DNA of 62,375 nucleotides, taken from assembly GCA_023262185.1 (NCBI GenBank), contig JALRDO010000012.1, forward strand, positions 1-62,375, in the 5' to 3' direction. This document shows positions 53,672-62,365 of the stretch, one piece after another. The DNA is from Flavobacteriaceae bacterium (GTDB taxonomy: Bacteria; Bacteroidota; Bacteroidia; Flavobacteriales; Flavobacteriaceae). How positions within the stretch are numbered: position 1 is the first letter of the stretch; each line of letters starts with the position of its first letter. A program made the translations under genes and the position numbers. The notes under the pieces were generated by a model. It did not search any database and was not told the DNA's origin. It saw nothing but the letters and a program-made list of their open reading frames with translations.

Positions 53672-54756
53672 GTTATTCGTTCATTTTATCAGGAGGCGGT
53701 ACGGGAGGACACATCTATCCGGCCATTGCCATTGCCGATGCCTTGAAAGAAGAATTTCCGGATGCTTCATTTCTGTTTGTTGGAGCAAAGCATAAGATGG
53801 AAATGGTAAAGGTTCCTCAAGCGGGTTATGCGATAGAAGGACTTTCAATTACTGGTCTTGATCGAAAACTAAGTCTGCGCAATCTTTTGCTTCCTTTCAG
53901 GTTGTGGTCGAGCATTCAAAGGTCCTTCGAGATTTTAGACCGCGCAAAACCTCAGGTCGTCATCGGAACGGGTGGCTATGCCAGTGCTCCCTTACTCTAT
54001 GCTGCGTCTAGACGCGGCATCCCTTATGTGTTGCAAGAACAAAACGCCTACGCGGGATTGGTGAACAAGCTCTTAGGGCCCAAAGCCCAACTGGTATGTG
54101 TTGCTTACGAAGGTATGCAGCGCTATTTCAAAAACACACGTGTAGCGCTAACGGGAAATCCGGTTCGTCCAACCTTAGCGAAGCTAGAGGTGACACGTGA
54201 AGAGGCGGCCGCTTATTTCAAACTCGACCCCACGCGTAAGGTGCTCCTACTGTTAGGCGGAAGTTTGGGTTCAGCGCGCATGAACTCTTGGATGACCGAG
54301 CAGCTTTCTTATATCATTGCTCAAGGGTTTCAGTTAATCTGGCAATGCGGTCCGCGTTACTTTGAAACCTATGAAATTCACGAAGGTGAATCGGTTCGAG
54401 TTTGTTCGTTTATAGAAGACATGCAAATGGCCTACGCCATCGCTGATGCCATTATTTCTCGATCAGGAGCCGGAGCGGTTTCAGAGCTCGCCTTGTTAGG
54501 TAGGCCAACTCTATTTATTCCTTCGCCAAATGTGGCTGAAGATCATCAAACCAAAAATGCCCTGGCTCTTACAGAGGTGGATGCGGCCTTGCTCTTAAAA
54601 GAACAAGATATGCCTCATGCCAGTGAGAAAGTGCTATCGGCTTTGTTTGAAGAAGTCAAAACCCCTTCAGGTATGGGTGAGCGTTTTAAAGATAGGGCAA
54701 AACCTCAGGCCGCTCATGCCATTGTCGCCCTTATAAAAGAAGTCTTGGGATTATGA
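53668..54756 (+). CDS. murG: UDP-GlcNAc:undecaprenyl-PP-MurNAc-pentapeptide transferase MurG
   Basis: A 362-residue GT-B glycosyltransferase that turns lipid I into lipid II. The N-terminal GGGTGGHIYPAIAIADAL loop is at about 9-26, VIGTGGYASAPLLYAA near 98-113, LGGSLGSARMN (about 196-206) and SRSGAGAVSELALLGRP (about 267-283) mark the UDP-GlcNAc site. The next gene, with a 4-nt overlap, is ftsQ. In related genomes murC lies between murG and ftsQ; here it is missing. Confidence 0.97.
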   Translation: MSYSFILSGGGTGGHIYPAIAIADALKEEFPDASFLFVGAKHKMEMVKVPQAGYAIEGLSITGLDRKLSLRNLLLPFRLWSSIQRSFEILDRAKPQVVIGTGGYASAPLLYAASRRGIPYVLQEQNAYAGLVNKLLGPKAQLVCVAYEGMQRYFKNTRVALTGNPVRPTLAKLEVTREEAAAYFKLDPTRKVLLLLGGSLGSARMNSWMTEQLSYIIAQGFQLIWQCGPRYFETYEIHEGESVRVCSFIEDMQMAYAIADAIISRSGAGAVSELALLGRPTLFIPSPNVAEDHQTKNALALTEVDAALLLKEQDMPHASEKVLSALFEEVKTPSGMGERFKDRAKPQAAHAIVALIKEVLGL

Positions 54757-55472
54757 AAGCGTGGATAAGACTTATTGTTTTTGCAATGGCTCTGAGTTTG
54801 AGTGTGTTGTGCTTTATTCAGGCGCAATGGGGCTTCAATAATAGACCCTATCAAGAGATGGTGGTGGCGGTCTATCCTGCCGAAACCCCTTTTATTACTG
54901 TTGATACAGTTAATAAAATGTTGATACAAAAAATAAAATCCTCAAGCGCGACCCTTAAAGATGGGATAGCTTTGAAGGAGGTCGAAGCTGAGCTTTGCGC
55001 ACATAACATGGTAGCTGACGCTCAGGTTTTTACCACTATTTCTGGAAAATTATTCGCGGAAGTGTATCAACGAGAGCCTGTCGCTAAGGTGGTCAGTAAA
55101 GAGGTCTATTACATCGACCTCAATGCTGAAAAAATGCCACTCTCGCCTTCGTATACGGCTACTGTACCAGTGGTAAGTGGAGCTATTTCGACAGCACAAT
55201 ACGCTGCAATTAGAGATGCAGTGCAACTCATTAAAAGACACCCCCTATACGGAGAGGCGTTTTTGGGTTTAGATGAGGTTAGAGATGCATGGTTTGAGTT
55301 GCGGTTGAGTGATCAACCGGCTACCATAGAATTAGGAGAATTGAAAGCGCTAGAGCGCAAATTAAATAATTATTCAGCCTTCATGGTTAAGGCTACAAAA
55401 GACAAGTTATTGGACCGCTACGAGAAAATAAGTTTGGCCTTTGAAGGTCAAGTCGTAGGGACAAAAAAATAG
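54753..55472 (+). CDS. ftsQ: Cell division protein FtsQ/DivIB-like
   Basis: A 239-residue bitopic protein: a short cytoplasmic end, one membrane segment (about residues 5-24), then a periplasmic part whose first section (about 45-110) fits a POTRA-like fold (VEAELCAHNMVADAQVFTTISGKLFAEVYQREPVAKV, read in parts). It scaffolds FtsL and links to FtsA/FtsZ. The sequence is poorly conserved, so position between murG and ftsA carries weight. It overlaps murG by 4 nt and precedes ftsA by 5 bp. Confidence 0.88.
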   Translation: MKAWIRLIVFAMALSLSVLCFIQAQWGFNNRPYQEMVVAVYPAETPFITVDTVNKMLIQKIKSSSATLKDGIALKEVEAELCAHNMVADAQVFTTISGKLFAEVYQREPVAKVVSKEVYYIDLNAEKMPLSPSYTATVPVVSGAISTAQYAAIRDAVQLIKRHPLYGEAFLGLDEVRDAWFELRLSDQPATIELGELKALERKLNNYSAFMVKATKDKLLDRYEKISLAFEGQVVGTKK

Positions 55473-55477
55473 AAGTT

Positions 55478-56794
55478 ATGCAAGAAGTAACGACTTATTC
55501 AGTGGGTCTTGATATCGGAACCACCAAGATAGTTGCCATTATTGGTCGTCTTAACGAGTACGGCAAGGTCGAGGTCTTAGGAATGGGTAAGTCGAAGAGT
55601 CTCGGGGTGCACCGCGGAGTGGTGAATAATATTACCCAAACGGTTCAGTCTATACAGCGTGCCGTTGAGGAGGCTGAAGGGGTCTCGGGCTTAAAAATCG
55701 CTTCAGTAGTTGCTGGTATTGCCGGACAGCACATTCGATCACTTCAACACGCCGATTACATCACTAGAGAGAATGCAGAAGAGGTGATCAATGAGGCAGA
55801 CTTAAAGCGTCTTCAGCTTCAGGTGAAAAAGCTTCAAATGCTTCCGGGTGAAGAAATTGTTCACGTGCTTCCTCAAGAGTATAAAGTAGATACCCAAACC
55901 GAGATCAAAGAACCTATTGGGATGTATGGAAATCGTCTTGAGGCCAATTTTCATGTCGTAGTGGGCCAAGTTGCTTCAATTCGAAATATTCACCGTTGCA
56001 TTGTGAGCGCCGATATAGGGGTTGATGATGTGTGCCTAGAACCTATAGCTTCTGCCAAGGCAGTTTTAAGTCAAGAAGAGAAAGAAGCAGGAGTAGCGCT
56101 AATCGATATTGGAGGGGGTACGACCGACCTCGCTATTTTCAAAGACGGAATCATCCGACACACCTCAGTTATTCCATTCGGAGGTAATATCATTACCGAA
56201 GATGTAAAGGAGGGGTGTTCAATCATTGAAAAACAAGCAGAACTTCTCAAAGTCAAATTTGGATCGGCCTGGCCAGGAGAGAATAAAGAAAATGAGGTCG
56301 TATCGATTCCAGGATTGCGAGGCAGAGAGCCTAAAGAGGTAACACTCAAAACGCTATCCAAAATTATTCACGCCCGAGTAGTAGAAATTATTGAAGCTGT
56401 TTTTGCAGAAATCAAACGCTACGGACAAGATGAGCAAAAGAAAAAGCTAATTGCCGGAATCGTAATTACCGGAGGAGGGAGTCAACTTAAACACCTCAAA
56501 CAGGTGGTAGAATACATCACTGGGATGGACACTAGAATTGGATATCCGAACGAGCACTTGGCTGGCAATTCGAGTGATGAAATAGCGAGTCCGTTGTATG
56601 CAACCGCTGTGGGCTTACTCATGGAGGCCATTGAAATTCAGCAGATGAAAGACATCGAAGCTACTGAGACCCCCGTGGCAAGTCAAGAAGAGCCTAAGAC
56701 CGATACACCTCCAGCCCCCAAAAAAGGGTTTGGTGGTCTTTTCGGCAAGACCATGAATCAAATAAAAAACGTCATTGACGATTTATCAGAATAA
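55478..56794 (+). CDS. ftsA: Cell division protein FtsA
   Basis: A 438-residue actin-like ATPase that tethers FtsZ to the membrane. Actin-fold motifs: VGLDIGTTKIVAIIG (phosphate 1, about 9-23), GVALIDIGGGTTDLAIF (phosphate 2, about 205-221), and GIVITGGGSQLKHL (adenosine, about 326-339). The C-terminal end (GFGGLFGKTMNQIKNVIDDLSE) contains an amphipathic-helix-like membrane-targeting sequence after a Pro-rich linker, as in other FtsA proteins. It is 21 bp upstream of ftsZ. Confidence 0.97.
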   Translation: MQEVTTYSVGLDIGTTKIVAIIGRLNEYGKVEVLGMGKSKSLGVHRGVVNNITQTVQSIQRAVEEAEGVSGLKIASVVAGIAGQHIRSLQHADYITRENAEEVINEADLKRLQLQVKKLQMLPGEEIVHVLPQEYKVDTQTEIKEPIGMYGNRLEANFHVVVGQVASIRNIHRCIVSADIGVDDVCLEPIASAKAVLSQEEKEAGVALIDIGGGTTDLAIFKDGIIRHTSVIPFGGNIITEDVKEGCSIIEKQAELLKVKFGSAWPGENKENEVVSIPGLRGREPKEVTLKTLSKIIHARVVEIIEAVFAEIKRYGQDEQKKKLIAGIVITGGGSQLKHLKQVVEYITGMDTRIGYPNEHLAGNSSDEIASPLYATAVGLLMEAIEIQQMKDIEATETPVASQEEPKTDTPPAPKKGFGGLFGKTMNQIKNVIDDLSE

Positions 56795-56815
56795 CCTACC
56801 TACAAATACCCAATT

Positions 56816-58981
56816 ATGAGCCAAGAATTTGAGCCAATCACCTTTGATCTTCCTAAACACAAGAGCAATGTAATCAAGGTTATAGGAATCGGTGGTGGAG
56901 GTGGAAACGCCATCAACCACATGTACCGCGAAGGAATCAACGGGGTCGATTTTGTGATCTGTAACACAGATCGTCAAGCCCTAGAGAACAGTCCGGTTCC
57001 GAATAAGATTCAATTGGGTGTTTCATTGACCGAAGGATTAGGTGCAGGAGCAAATCCTGAGATCGGAGAACAGGCGGCCTTAGAATCGCTAGACGAGATC
57101 AAAAGCTTACTGGAGACCAATACCAAAATGGTCTTCATCACTGCCGGAATGGGAGGGGGTACCGGTACGGGTGCCGCTCCAATTATCGCGAGCTTGTCTA
57201 AAGACCTTGGAATTCTCACAGTGGGTATAGTGACGATTCCATTCAAATTTGAAGGAAACACACGCCACTCTCAGGCGCAAAAGGGTATTGATCGGTTGAG
57301 AGAGTGTGTTGATTCGCTCATTGTTATCAACAACAATAAACTCAGAGAAATCTACGGAAACCTCGGATTCAAATCGGGCTTCGGAAAGGCCGATGAGGTA
57401 TTGGCCACGGCAGCAAAGGGTATTGCTGAAGTGATCACACACCACTACTTGCAAAACATTGACCTTAGAGATGCGAAAACCGTTCTATCGAATAGTGGTA
57501 CCGCGATCATGGGGGCCTCTAGAGAGTCAGGAGAAAACCGCGCCTTCAAGGCTATATCAAACGCCTTAGATAGCCCACTGCTTAACGACAACAAGATCAA
57601 AGGGGCTAAAAATGTACTACTACTGATCGTATCGGGCACCGAAGAAATTACCCTTGACGAGATTGGCGAAATCAACGATTACATCCAACAAGAGGCCGGC
57701 TACAATGCCGATATCATTATGGGGGTAGGAGAAGATGAATCTTTAGGTAATGAAATCTCGGTTACCGTAATCGCCACCGGATTCGATCTGGATCAACAGG
57801 ATTATATCGTTAGTCACGAGACTCAACGTATCATCCATAGCCTAGATGGTGAAACAGAAACCAAGCCTGTCTCTTTAGGATTCGATACTAATCAAGAAAT
57901 ACGCGCTATTGAAGTGACAGAAGAGCCTGTTTTCGCTGAAACTCCGAATGAACCACTACATGAAGAGGTTACGGACACAGAGCAGCGTATCGTGCACACT
58001 CTTGAATTTGATGCTGAAGAAATTGAAGAGCCTTCGCCTACTGCTGCACCTCTAGTGGAAGAGGTTTTTGAGTTTGAGTCTAGCGAAGAGAAGCCCATTG
58101 AAGTTGAGGCTACTTTCGAATCAGATGAGCAAGATTTTGCCTTTGAATTCTCAACTGAAGAGACAGTGTTTTCTAAGGAGGTCGTTTCAGAAGAAGTTGC
58201 TCCAGAAGAAATCACTTCGGTTTCAGAGACTATCTCTATGGAAGCGTTGCGTGCCATCGAAGTAGATTTCGAGGCTGTTGAAGTTACCGAAACACTCGAC
58301 TTCAGCGACGAAGACTTTACCATTATTGACACCACTGAGCTTTTGAGAAATATCGAAGTAGTGGCTGAAGAGGTACTTGCTGAATCAGATAACACCTATG
58401 GTGATATGGCCTTCGAATTGCCTCTGGTAGTAGATAACCAGCCTGATGCAGAAGAACAGGCGACAACTATTGTGTTTGATCTGAACGACACTTTTGAAGA
58501 AGAGGCCCCGAAAAACGAGGTCAAAGAATCTCATGAGGTAGAGCCTGTGGCAAAAAAGATCAAAACAATCGATGCTTACGAGCTTGATTTTGATGCTGAC
58601 TTTGAACAAGAAATGACGTTGAAAACAAAAGAAGAGCCGCTTCAAGAGGCGTTGAGTGCGCCTGCGGCAGAGAACCAAGCTACAAGCTCTTCTGAAACGT
58701 CATCGAGCCCTTATGAAATGAGCCTGAGTGAAACCCAAGAAATTCTTGCAGCGCGCAAAGAGCAGCGTCTAAAGGTCTTTAAGGAGTTCAATCACCAGTT
58801 CAATGCGAAGACCGCTAAGATTGAAGACTTCGAGAATGTCCCAGCCTACAAACGTGCTGGGGTTTCTTTCGACGAGATTCCGTCAGACGCTAAAGTGTCG
58901 CGCACCACACTCGGAGATGATAGTAACGGGAATCCTCAAATTCGTTCTAACAATTCGTTCTTGCACGACAACGTAGACTAG
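56816..58981 (+). CDS. ftsZ: Cell division protein FtsZ with very long acidic C-terminal region
   Basis: A 721-residue tubulin-like GTPase that forms the division ring. The GTP-binding loop GGGTGTG is at 113-119, IGGGGGNAINHM near residues 24-35 and the T7-loop region with NLGFKSGFGKADE near 182-194 are conserved. The tubulin-like core ends about residue 330. The remaining 390 residues are largely low-complexity and strongly acidic (Glu, Val, Thr, Ser repeats, about 345-640), then a more conserved terminal part (about 645-721, ERLKVFKEFN-like stretch, PAYKRAGVSFDE). Most bacterial FtsZ proteins are 350-450 residues. It closes the dcw cluster and overlaps the convergent receptor gene by 4 nt. 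Confidence 0.97.
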   Translation: MSQEFEPITFDLPKHKSNVIKVIGIGGGGGNAINHMYREGINGVDFVICNTDRQALENSPVPNKIQLGVSLTEGLGAGANPEIGEQAALESLDEIKSLLETNTKMVFITAGMGGGTGTGAAPIIASLSKDLGILTVGIVTIPFKFEGNTRHSQAQKGIDRLRECVDSLIVINNNKLREIYGNLGFKSGFGKADEVLATAAKGIAEVITHHYLQNIDLRDAKTVLSNSGTAIMGASRESGENRAFKAISNALDSPLLNDNKIKGAKNVLLLIVSGTEEITLDEIGEINDYIQQEAGYNADIIMGVGEDESLGNEISVTVIATGFDLDQQDYIVSHETQRIIHSLDGETETKPVSLGFDTNQEIRAIEVTEEPVFAETPNEPLHEEVTDTEQRIVHTLEFDAEEIEEPSPTAAPLVEEVFEFESSEEKPIEVEATFESDEQDFAFEFSTEETVFSKEVVSEEVAPEEITSVSETISMEALRAIEVDFEAVEVTETLDFSDEDFTIIDTTELLRNIEVVAEEVLAESDNTYGDMAFELPLVVDNQPDAEEQATTIVFDLNDTFEEEAPKNEVKESHEVEPVAKKIKTIDAYELDFDADFEQEMTLKTKEEPLQEALSAPAAENQATSSSETSSSPYEMSLSETQEILAARKEQRLKVFKEFNHQFNAKTAKIEDFENVPAYKRAGVSFDEIPSDAKVSRTTLGDDSNGNPQIRSNNSFLHDNVD

Positions 58982-61332
58982 AAGTCAAACACGAGCCCTA
59001 TACTCGGGATGAACTGCCCCTCGGTTTGTTTAAGTTGTGTGAGTGATAGCGGTTGTAATAAGGTGCCATCGGCGTCGCGGCCTAATGCATAATCAGGAGG
59101 AGTAGGAATTTGGCTCGAGAGCAGGTTTTGAATTTCAAAGAATAGGTTAAAACTGCTTGACTTGAAATCCCATTTTTTATCGATCCGAAGGTCTAACTGG
59201 TTGAAGGGATTAAGCTGTGCATCACCAGATCCAATTTGTTGGTAGTCTAAAACGATTTCAGGATAGCGCGCTAGTGTTGTCGCTTCATCTACAGGGGCAT
59301 AGGGAGTAGACCCGCTGAATCTAAAACGTGAACTGATTTCCCAATTTCTATTGAGTTTATATCCGCCTGTAAACGAGCTCAGGTGGCGACTGTCCCATAC
59401 CGATCTTCGATAGGTTTGATCGTTCAGCCCAGAGAACTGGCTGTAAAAGAAGGTGTATGAGAATATTCCGTAAAAGCGATTGGTGAGTTTTTGCTGAAAT
59501 AGGAGTTCAAGTCCGTAGGCTCGTCCGCGCCCGTCTGTGTTCAAGGCCTCGTTGCCCAGTACCTCGAATCCAGCGCCCTTATTGGCCAGAGAAACTTGAT
59601 CTACTATAGAAACCGGATAATTCGCATAACGCTTCGAAAAGGCCTCAACCGAAAATAGGGTAGAAGGAGAAGCGTAATACTGCATGCCTAATACTAAATG
59701 ATCTGAGCTTGTATAGGCACTGTTGGCGTTCACAAAAACACCTCTGTCTTGATAGCCGAGGGCGGTGTAGGGTAGGATTTTATAATAACGACCCGCACTT
59801 GTACTCAATTTTAGTTTCGGATTGATGGCATAGCTCAATGAGGCTCTCGGTGAGAAATTATCCGCAATCGAGTTGTTGGTAAAACTATCACTATCTAACC
59901 TGAAACCTACAGATAACTCGAGTTTGTCGTTTAGAGGAGCCGATAAATTGCTAAAAGCCCCATACTTCATAAAGTTAATATCTGTGCTGTAAGAGGTGTT
60001 CAAGGCCGCAATTTGAGTGTTGTTTCGGTAGTCAGAATGCTGCAGGTTGACTCCACTAAACCAGCGCCATTCACCCACATACTTAGTCAGGTGTGCTCTA
60101 AACTTAGTCTCGGCTTCTAGGGCATCGTTACGAAATACGATTCCCGTTTCATTCTCAGGGTCTAGATATCGGGTAAATATGTTGTTGAGCCTGTTGTGAC
60201 TCAACGTCACCTGAAGTACTCCCGGAGTGTCTTTAAATAGGTGCTTCCAACTCAATCCTGCCACATGGGTGTTTTGATTGATGTACGGAGCCTGCTCTAA
60301 ACGAGCTTGCTGCTCGGGATCGAATGCATCTGGTGCTTCTACGGTAAAGTCGTCTAGCGCCCCAATTCCGATTAAACTGAGCGTATTGCGCTCATCAATA
60401 GTGTGATCAAGCTTGTATTGATAATCCCAATAATTGGGTCTAAAAGGAAGGCCTATGAGCTCAAAAAGAAACTGCAGATAGCTTCTGCGGATAGATCCAA
60501 TAAAGGTCGTTTCAGCTACAGACTTTCTTGAAATAGGTCCATCAAGGGTAAGTGCTGTTTCACTGGCACTTACGCGTACGTTGCGATTCCACCTGTAGCG
60601 ACTTCCTCTGCGCTGATTGAATTGCAATACTCCTGAGAGCGGATTGTCGTATTGAGCGCCGAAGCCCGATGCCGACAGGGTAACGCTTTCGATAAATGAT
60701 ACGTTTATTAAACCTACGGGGCCACCTGAGCTCCCTTGGGTGCTGAAGTGGTTGATGTTTGGAATTTCAACTCCGTCGAGGTAATACACACTCTCGTTCG
60801 GAGCACCTCCTCGTATGATGAGGTCGTTTCTGAATCCACCTACCGAGGGTGAAACCCCTGGGAGGGTCTGAGCCACCTGAACCACATCGTTGTTTCCTCC
60901 GGGATAGGTAGCGAGCTCGACCGCAGAGAGTGTCTGCGTCGAAAGTGGCGTTTCTCTTGGGCGTGAGATAGTGTTTTGCAGGTCAAGGACCACTCCTTCA
61001 AGCGCTTCAACACGCTCTACCAGGGTAAAGTTATAGTTCAGCGTCCCTTTGGACTTCACCAGTATATTATACAAGGTCTGGGTTTCAAATCCAAGTGCAG
61101 ATGCCGTAAGGTTGTAGGAGCCCGGTACTACATCACTTATGGTGTAATACCCCTCTATATCGGTTTGAGCCCCAAGGGTGCTACCTTCGATGAATACCGC
61201 TACTCCACTAAGCGGATAGCCCAATTCATCGATAATGCGTCCTTTAACTTCAGTGGTGTTTTGGGCGTACGAAAGTGCACCGATGAGTAGTAAAAGGAGT
61301 CCAAGCCCCTTTTGAAGTGTTTTCTTAATCAT
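58978..61332 (-). CDS. TonB-dependent receptor with carboxypeptidase-regulatory-like domain
   Basis: A 784-residue outer-membrane protein. A signal peptide (about 1-23, ending SYAQ) is followed by a CarboxypepD_reg-like beta-sandwich (about 27-110, starting VKGRIIDELGYPLSGVAVFIEG), a plug domain (about 125-240, RGGAPNESVYYLDGVEIPN) and a 22-stranded barrel ending in an aromatic Phe (PSIGLVFDF). Such receptors import siderophores, vitamins or polymers with energy from TonB-ExbBD. No SusD partner or TonB gene is next to it, so the substrate is unknown. It has its own promoter -7 box at 61340. Confidence 0.93.
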   Translation of the reverse strand: MIKKTLQKGLGLLLLLIGALSYAQNTTEVKGRIIDELGYPLSGVAVFIEGSTLGAQTDIEGYYTISDVVPGSYNLTASALGFETQTLYNILVKSKGTLNYNFTLVERVEALEGVVLDLQNTISRPRETPLSTQTLSAVELATYPGGNNDVVQVAQTLPGVSPSVGGFRNDLIIRGGAPNESVYYLDGVEIPNINHFSTQGSSGGPVGLINVSFIESVTLSASGFGAQYDNPLSGVLQFNQRRGSRYRWNRNVRVSASETALTLDGPISRKSVAETTFIGSIRRSYLQFLFELIGLPFRPNYWDYQYKLDHTIDERNTLSLIGIGALDDFTVEAPDAFDPEQQARLEQAPYINQNTHVAGLSWKHLFKDTPGVLQVTLSHNRLNNIFTRYLDPENETGIVFRNDALEAETKFRAHLTKYVGEWRWFSGVNLQHSDYRNNTQIAALNTSYSTDINFMKYGAFSNLSAPLNDKLELSVGFRLDSDSFTNNSIADNFSPRASLSYAINPKLKLSTSAGRYYKILPYTALGYQDRGVFVNANSAYTSSDHLVLGMQYYASPSTLFSVEAFSKRYANYPVSIVDQVSLANKGAGFEVLGNEALNTDGRGRAYGLELLFQQKLTNRFYGIFSYTFFYSQFSGLNDQTYRRSVWDSRHLSSFTGGYKLNRNWEISSRFRFSGSTPYAPVDEATTLARYPEIVLDYQQIGSGDAQLNPFNQLDLRIDKKWDFKSSSFNLFFEIQNLLSSQIPTPPDYALGRDADGTLLQPLSLTQLKQTEGQFIPSIGLVFDF

Positions 61333-61339
61333 AGCCTCA

Positions 61340-61347
61340 CAAAGGTA
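61340..61347 (-). promoter_or_regulatory. -7 promoter element of the TonB-dependent receptor gene
   Basis: Minus strand TACCTTTG, a perfect TAnnTTTG match, only 7 bp upstream of the ATG at 61332, so the leader would be very short. It overlaps the first bases of repeat copy 1 (61345). Confidence 0.55.
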
Positions 61348-61387
61348 CGGATTAGTCCAACGCCTTCAGCCTTGGACTGATCCTCTG
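61345..61387. repeat. Hairpin-forming repeat, copy 1
   Basis: 43-bp unit nearly identical to the copy at 61415-61457 (two mismatches). Each unit is itself an imperfect palindrome: GGATTAGTCCAA pairs with TTGGACTGATCC around a short middle. This resembles REP-like elements. Confidence 0.8.
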
Positions 61388-61414
61388 ATTGTTGCACTCC
61401 CAATTCAAATTGGA

Positions 61415-61457
61415 GTACGGATTAGTCCAACGCCTTCGGCCTTGGCCTGATCCTCTG
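61415..61457. repeat. Hairpin-forming repeat, copy 2
   Basis: Second copy, 70 bp downstream of the first. The two differences are a change in the central loop side and one T-A to T-C change in the stem. The stem GGATTAG / CTGATCC is kept. Confidence 0.8.
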
Positions 61458-61556
61458 GCGCTCCGTAGTCTAAATCAAGGAAACGCAGCTGATAACGCAG
61501 CCTTCGTTCTTTTGCCCGCGTTCCTTTTGCAAGCGAGCTTGCCAAGAACCGCGAAC

Positions 61557-61584
61557 AAAAAAACGGGCACCTTTTGGTGCCCGC
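61557..61584 (-). terminator. Terminator of the tRNA-Arg transcript
   Basis: Stem CGGGCACC / GGTGCCCG (61564-61571 and 61576-61583), loop TTTT. On the minus strand it is followed by seven T. It lies 19 bp beyond the tRNA 3' end. Confidence 0.88.
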
Positions 61585-61602
61585 GTTTTCTTGATCCTTA
61601 AG

Positions 61603-61676
61603 TGACCGCGGGAGGATTCGAACCCCCAACCCTCAGAGCCGAAATCTGATATTCTATCCAGTTGAACTACGCAGCC
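61603..61676 (-). tRNA. tRNA-Arg, anticodon TCG
   Basis: The minus strand folds to a full cloverleaf: acceptor GGCTGCG / CGCGGTC with two G-T pairs, D stem GTTC / GAAT, anticodon stem TCAGA / TCTGA around the loop TTTCGGC (anticodon TCG, codon CGA), and T arm GGGGG-TTCGAAT-CCTCC. Discriminator base A at 61603. The 3' CCA is not encoded. A terminator follows at 61557-61584. Confidence 0.93.
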
Positions 61677-61704
61677 ATTGGGCTTTCCAGCTAATCAATT
61701 TTTT

Positions 61705-61725
61705 AACTGTCAAAAAACTGTCAAA
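61705..61725 (+). repeat. Short direct repeat AACTGTCAAA before the integrase-like fragment
   Basis: Two copies of AACTGTCAAA (61705-61714 and 61716-61725), 11 bp apart, ending at the first base of the fragment's ATG. Such repeats could be an arm-type or regulatory site of an integrase; this is inference. Confidence 0.5.
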
Positions 61726-62035
61726 TGGAAAGCAACTTTCATTACCCCAAAATTACATTAACTAAAGAAAACAAAAACTATATAACTTTTTACTTAAAGG
61801 GTAAACGCTACAGGTTGTATAATGGAAGTAGTTTAGGAATAAATATTTATCCAAACTCCTTTTCAGAGCCTGATAGATATAATGCTCCAATCTACTTGCA
61901 TCTGAAATCTTTAAAAGCTTGCAAAAGGGAAACATACCTTCAAAAACTAGTTTAAAAAAACTAACTGATGTAGAATCTTTAAAAGCAGGATTAGATTACA
62001 AACTAGCTCAGCCATTCTCTAGTCATCATAATTAG
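61725..62035 (+). pseudogene. Truncated, frameshifted integrase-like fragment (tyrosine recombinase N-terminus)
   Basis: An ATG at 61725 opens 76 codons (MESNFHYPKITLTKENKNYI at the start), whose pattern, including a K-x-x-x-Y-x-x-Y-x-G segment (GKRYRLYNG, residues 26-34), resembles the arm-binding N-terminus of Bacteroidota tyrosine recombinases. The frame stops at 61955, but the +2 frame continues without a stop as KLTDVESLKAGLDYKL to a TAG at 62033-62035, so a single-base indel near the A-run at 61942 or 61955 probably broke it. A full integrase has about 400 residues; the catalytic domain is absent. Base composition is much more AT-rich than the core genes, and the fragment sits 49 bp from a tRNA gene, both fitting the remnant of an integrated element. 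Family assignment is tentative. Confidence 0.4.
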
Positions 62036-62098
62036 ATAGAGAAGCGAAAGAAAAGGAAAAGATTCGTAGACAGCTTAAGGCTGAAAAAGCAAAATAAT

Positions 62099-62365
62099 TT
62101 AGTCATCAAATGAATTAAGATAATTGACTAGTTTTTCATTTTCTGTTTTTAGATTACTTAATAGGTTTTCAAAAGCATTTGATTTAAGTCTTCTCTCATA
62201 AAGTAACTGCTGAAATTTAATATTTGATAACTGAGATATTAAAACATCCGACTTTAAATTAACGCTAGAGTTTTCATCATAAAGTGATTCAAGATTATGC
62301 ATACCTGTTTCACTTAGAAAAGGTCTGACTTTGTTATGAATTATGTCTACATACTCTATAAACAT
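62099..62365 (-). CDS. Hypothetical protein, probably incomplete at the window edge
   Basis: An 88-residue frame from ATG 62365 to a stop at 62099. No stop occurs between this ATG and the right edge, so the gene may begin outside the window. The sequence is rich in Leu, Asn, Glu and Lys (ENLLSNLKTENEKLVNYLN near the C-terminus) and probably forms a coiled coil. I do not recognise a family. It lies in the AT-rich stretch beyond tRNA-Arg and is likely part of the same foreign segment as the integrase-like fragment. Confidence 0.4.
   Translation of the reverse strand: MFIEYVDIIHNKVRPFLSETGMHNLESLYDENSSVNLKSDVLISQLSNIKFQQLLYERRLKSNAFENLLSNLKTENEKLVNYLNSFDD

Noticed and set aside
57892-58395. A 167-codon Ser-rich frame on the minus strand inside ftsZ
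   Set aside because: It is the antisense shadow of the acidic GAA/GAG-rich FtsZ linker; no promoter or known homology.
61345-61457. The two 43-bp repeats as a CRISPR array
   Set aside because: Only two copies, a 27-bp gap, internal palindromes and no cas genes.
61521-61557. Imperfect inverted repeat around GCAAGC-GA-GCTTGC as a second terminator
   Set aside because: No T-run on either strand directly after it; the real terminator is at 61557-61584.
61405-61629. A 74-codon minus-strand frame, and an overlapping plus-strand frame 61389-61601
   Set aside because: Both run through the repeats, terminator and tRNA-Arg; their sequence is explained by these elements.
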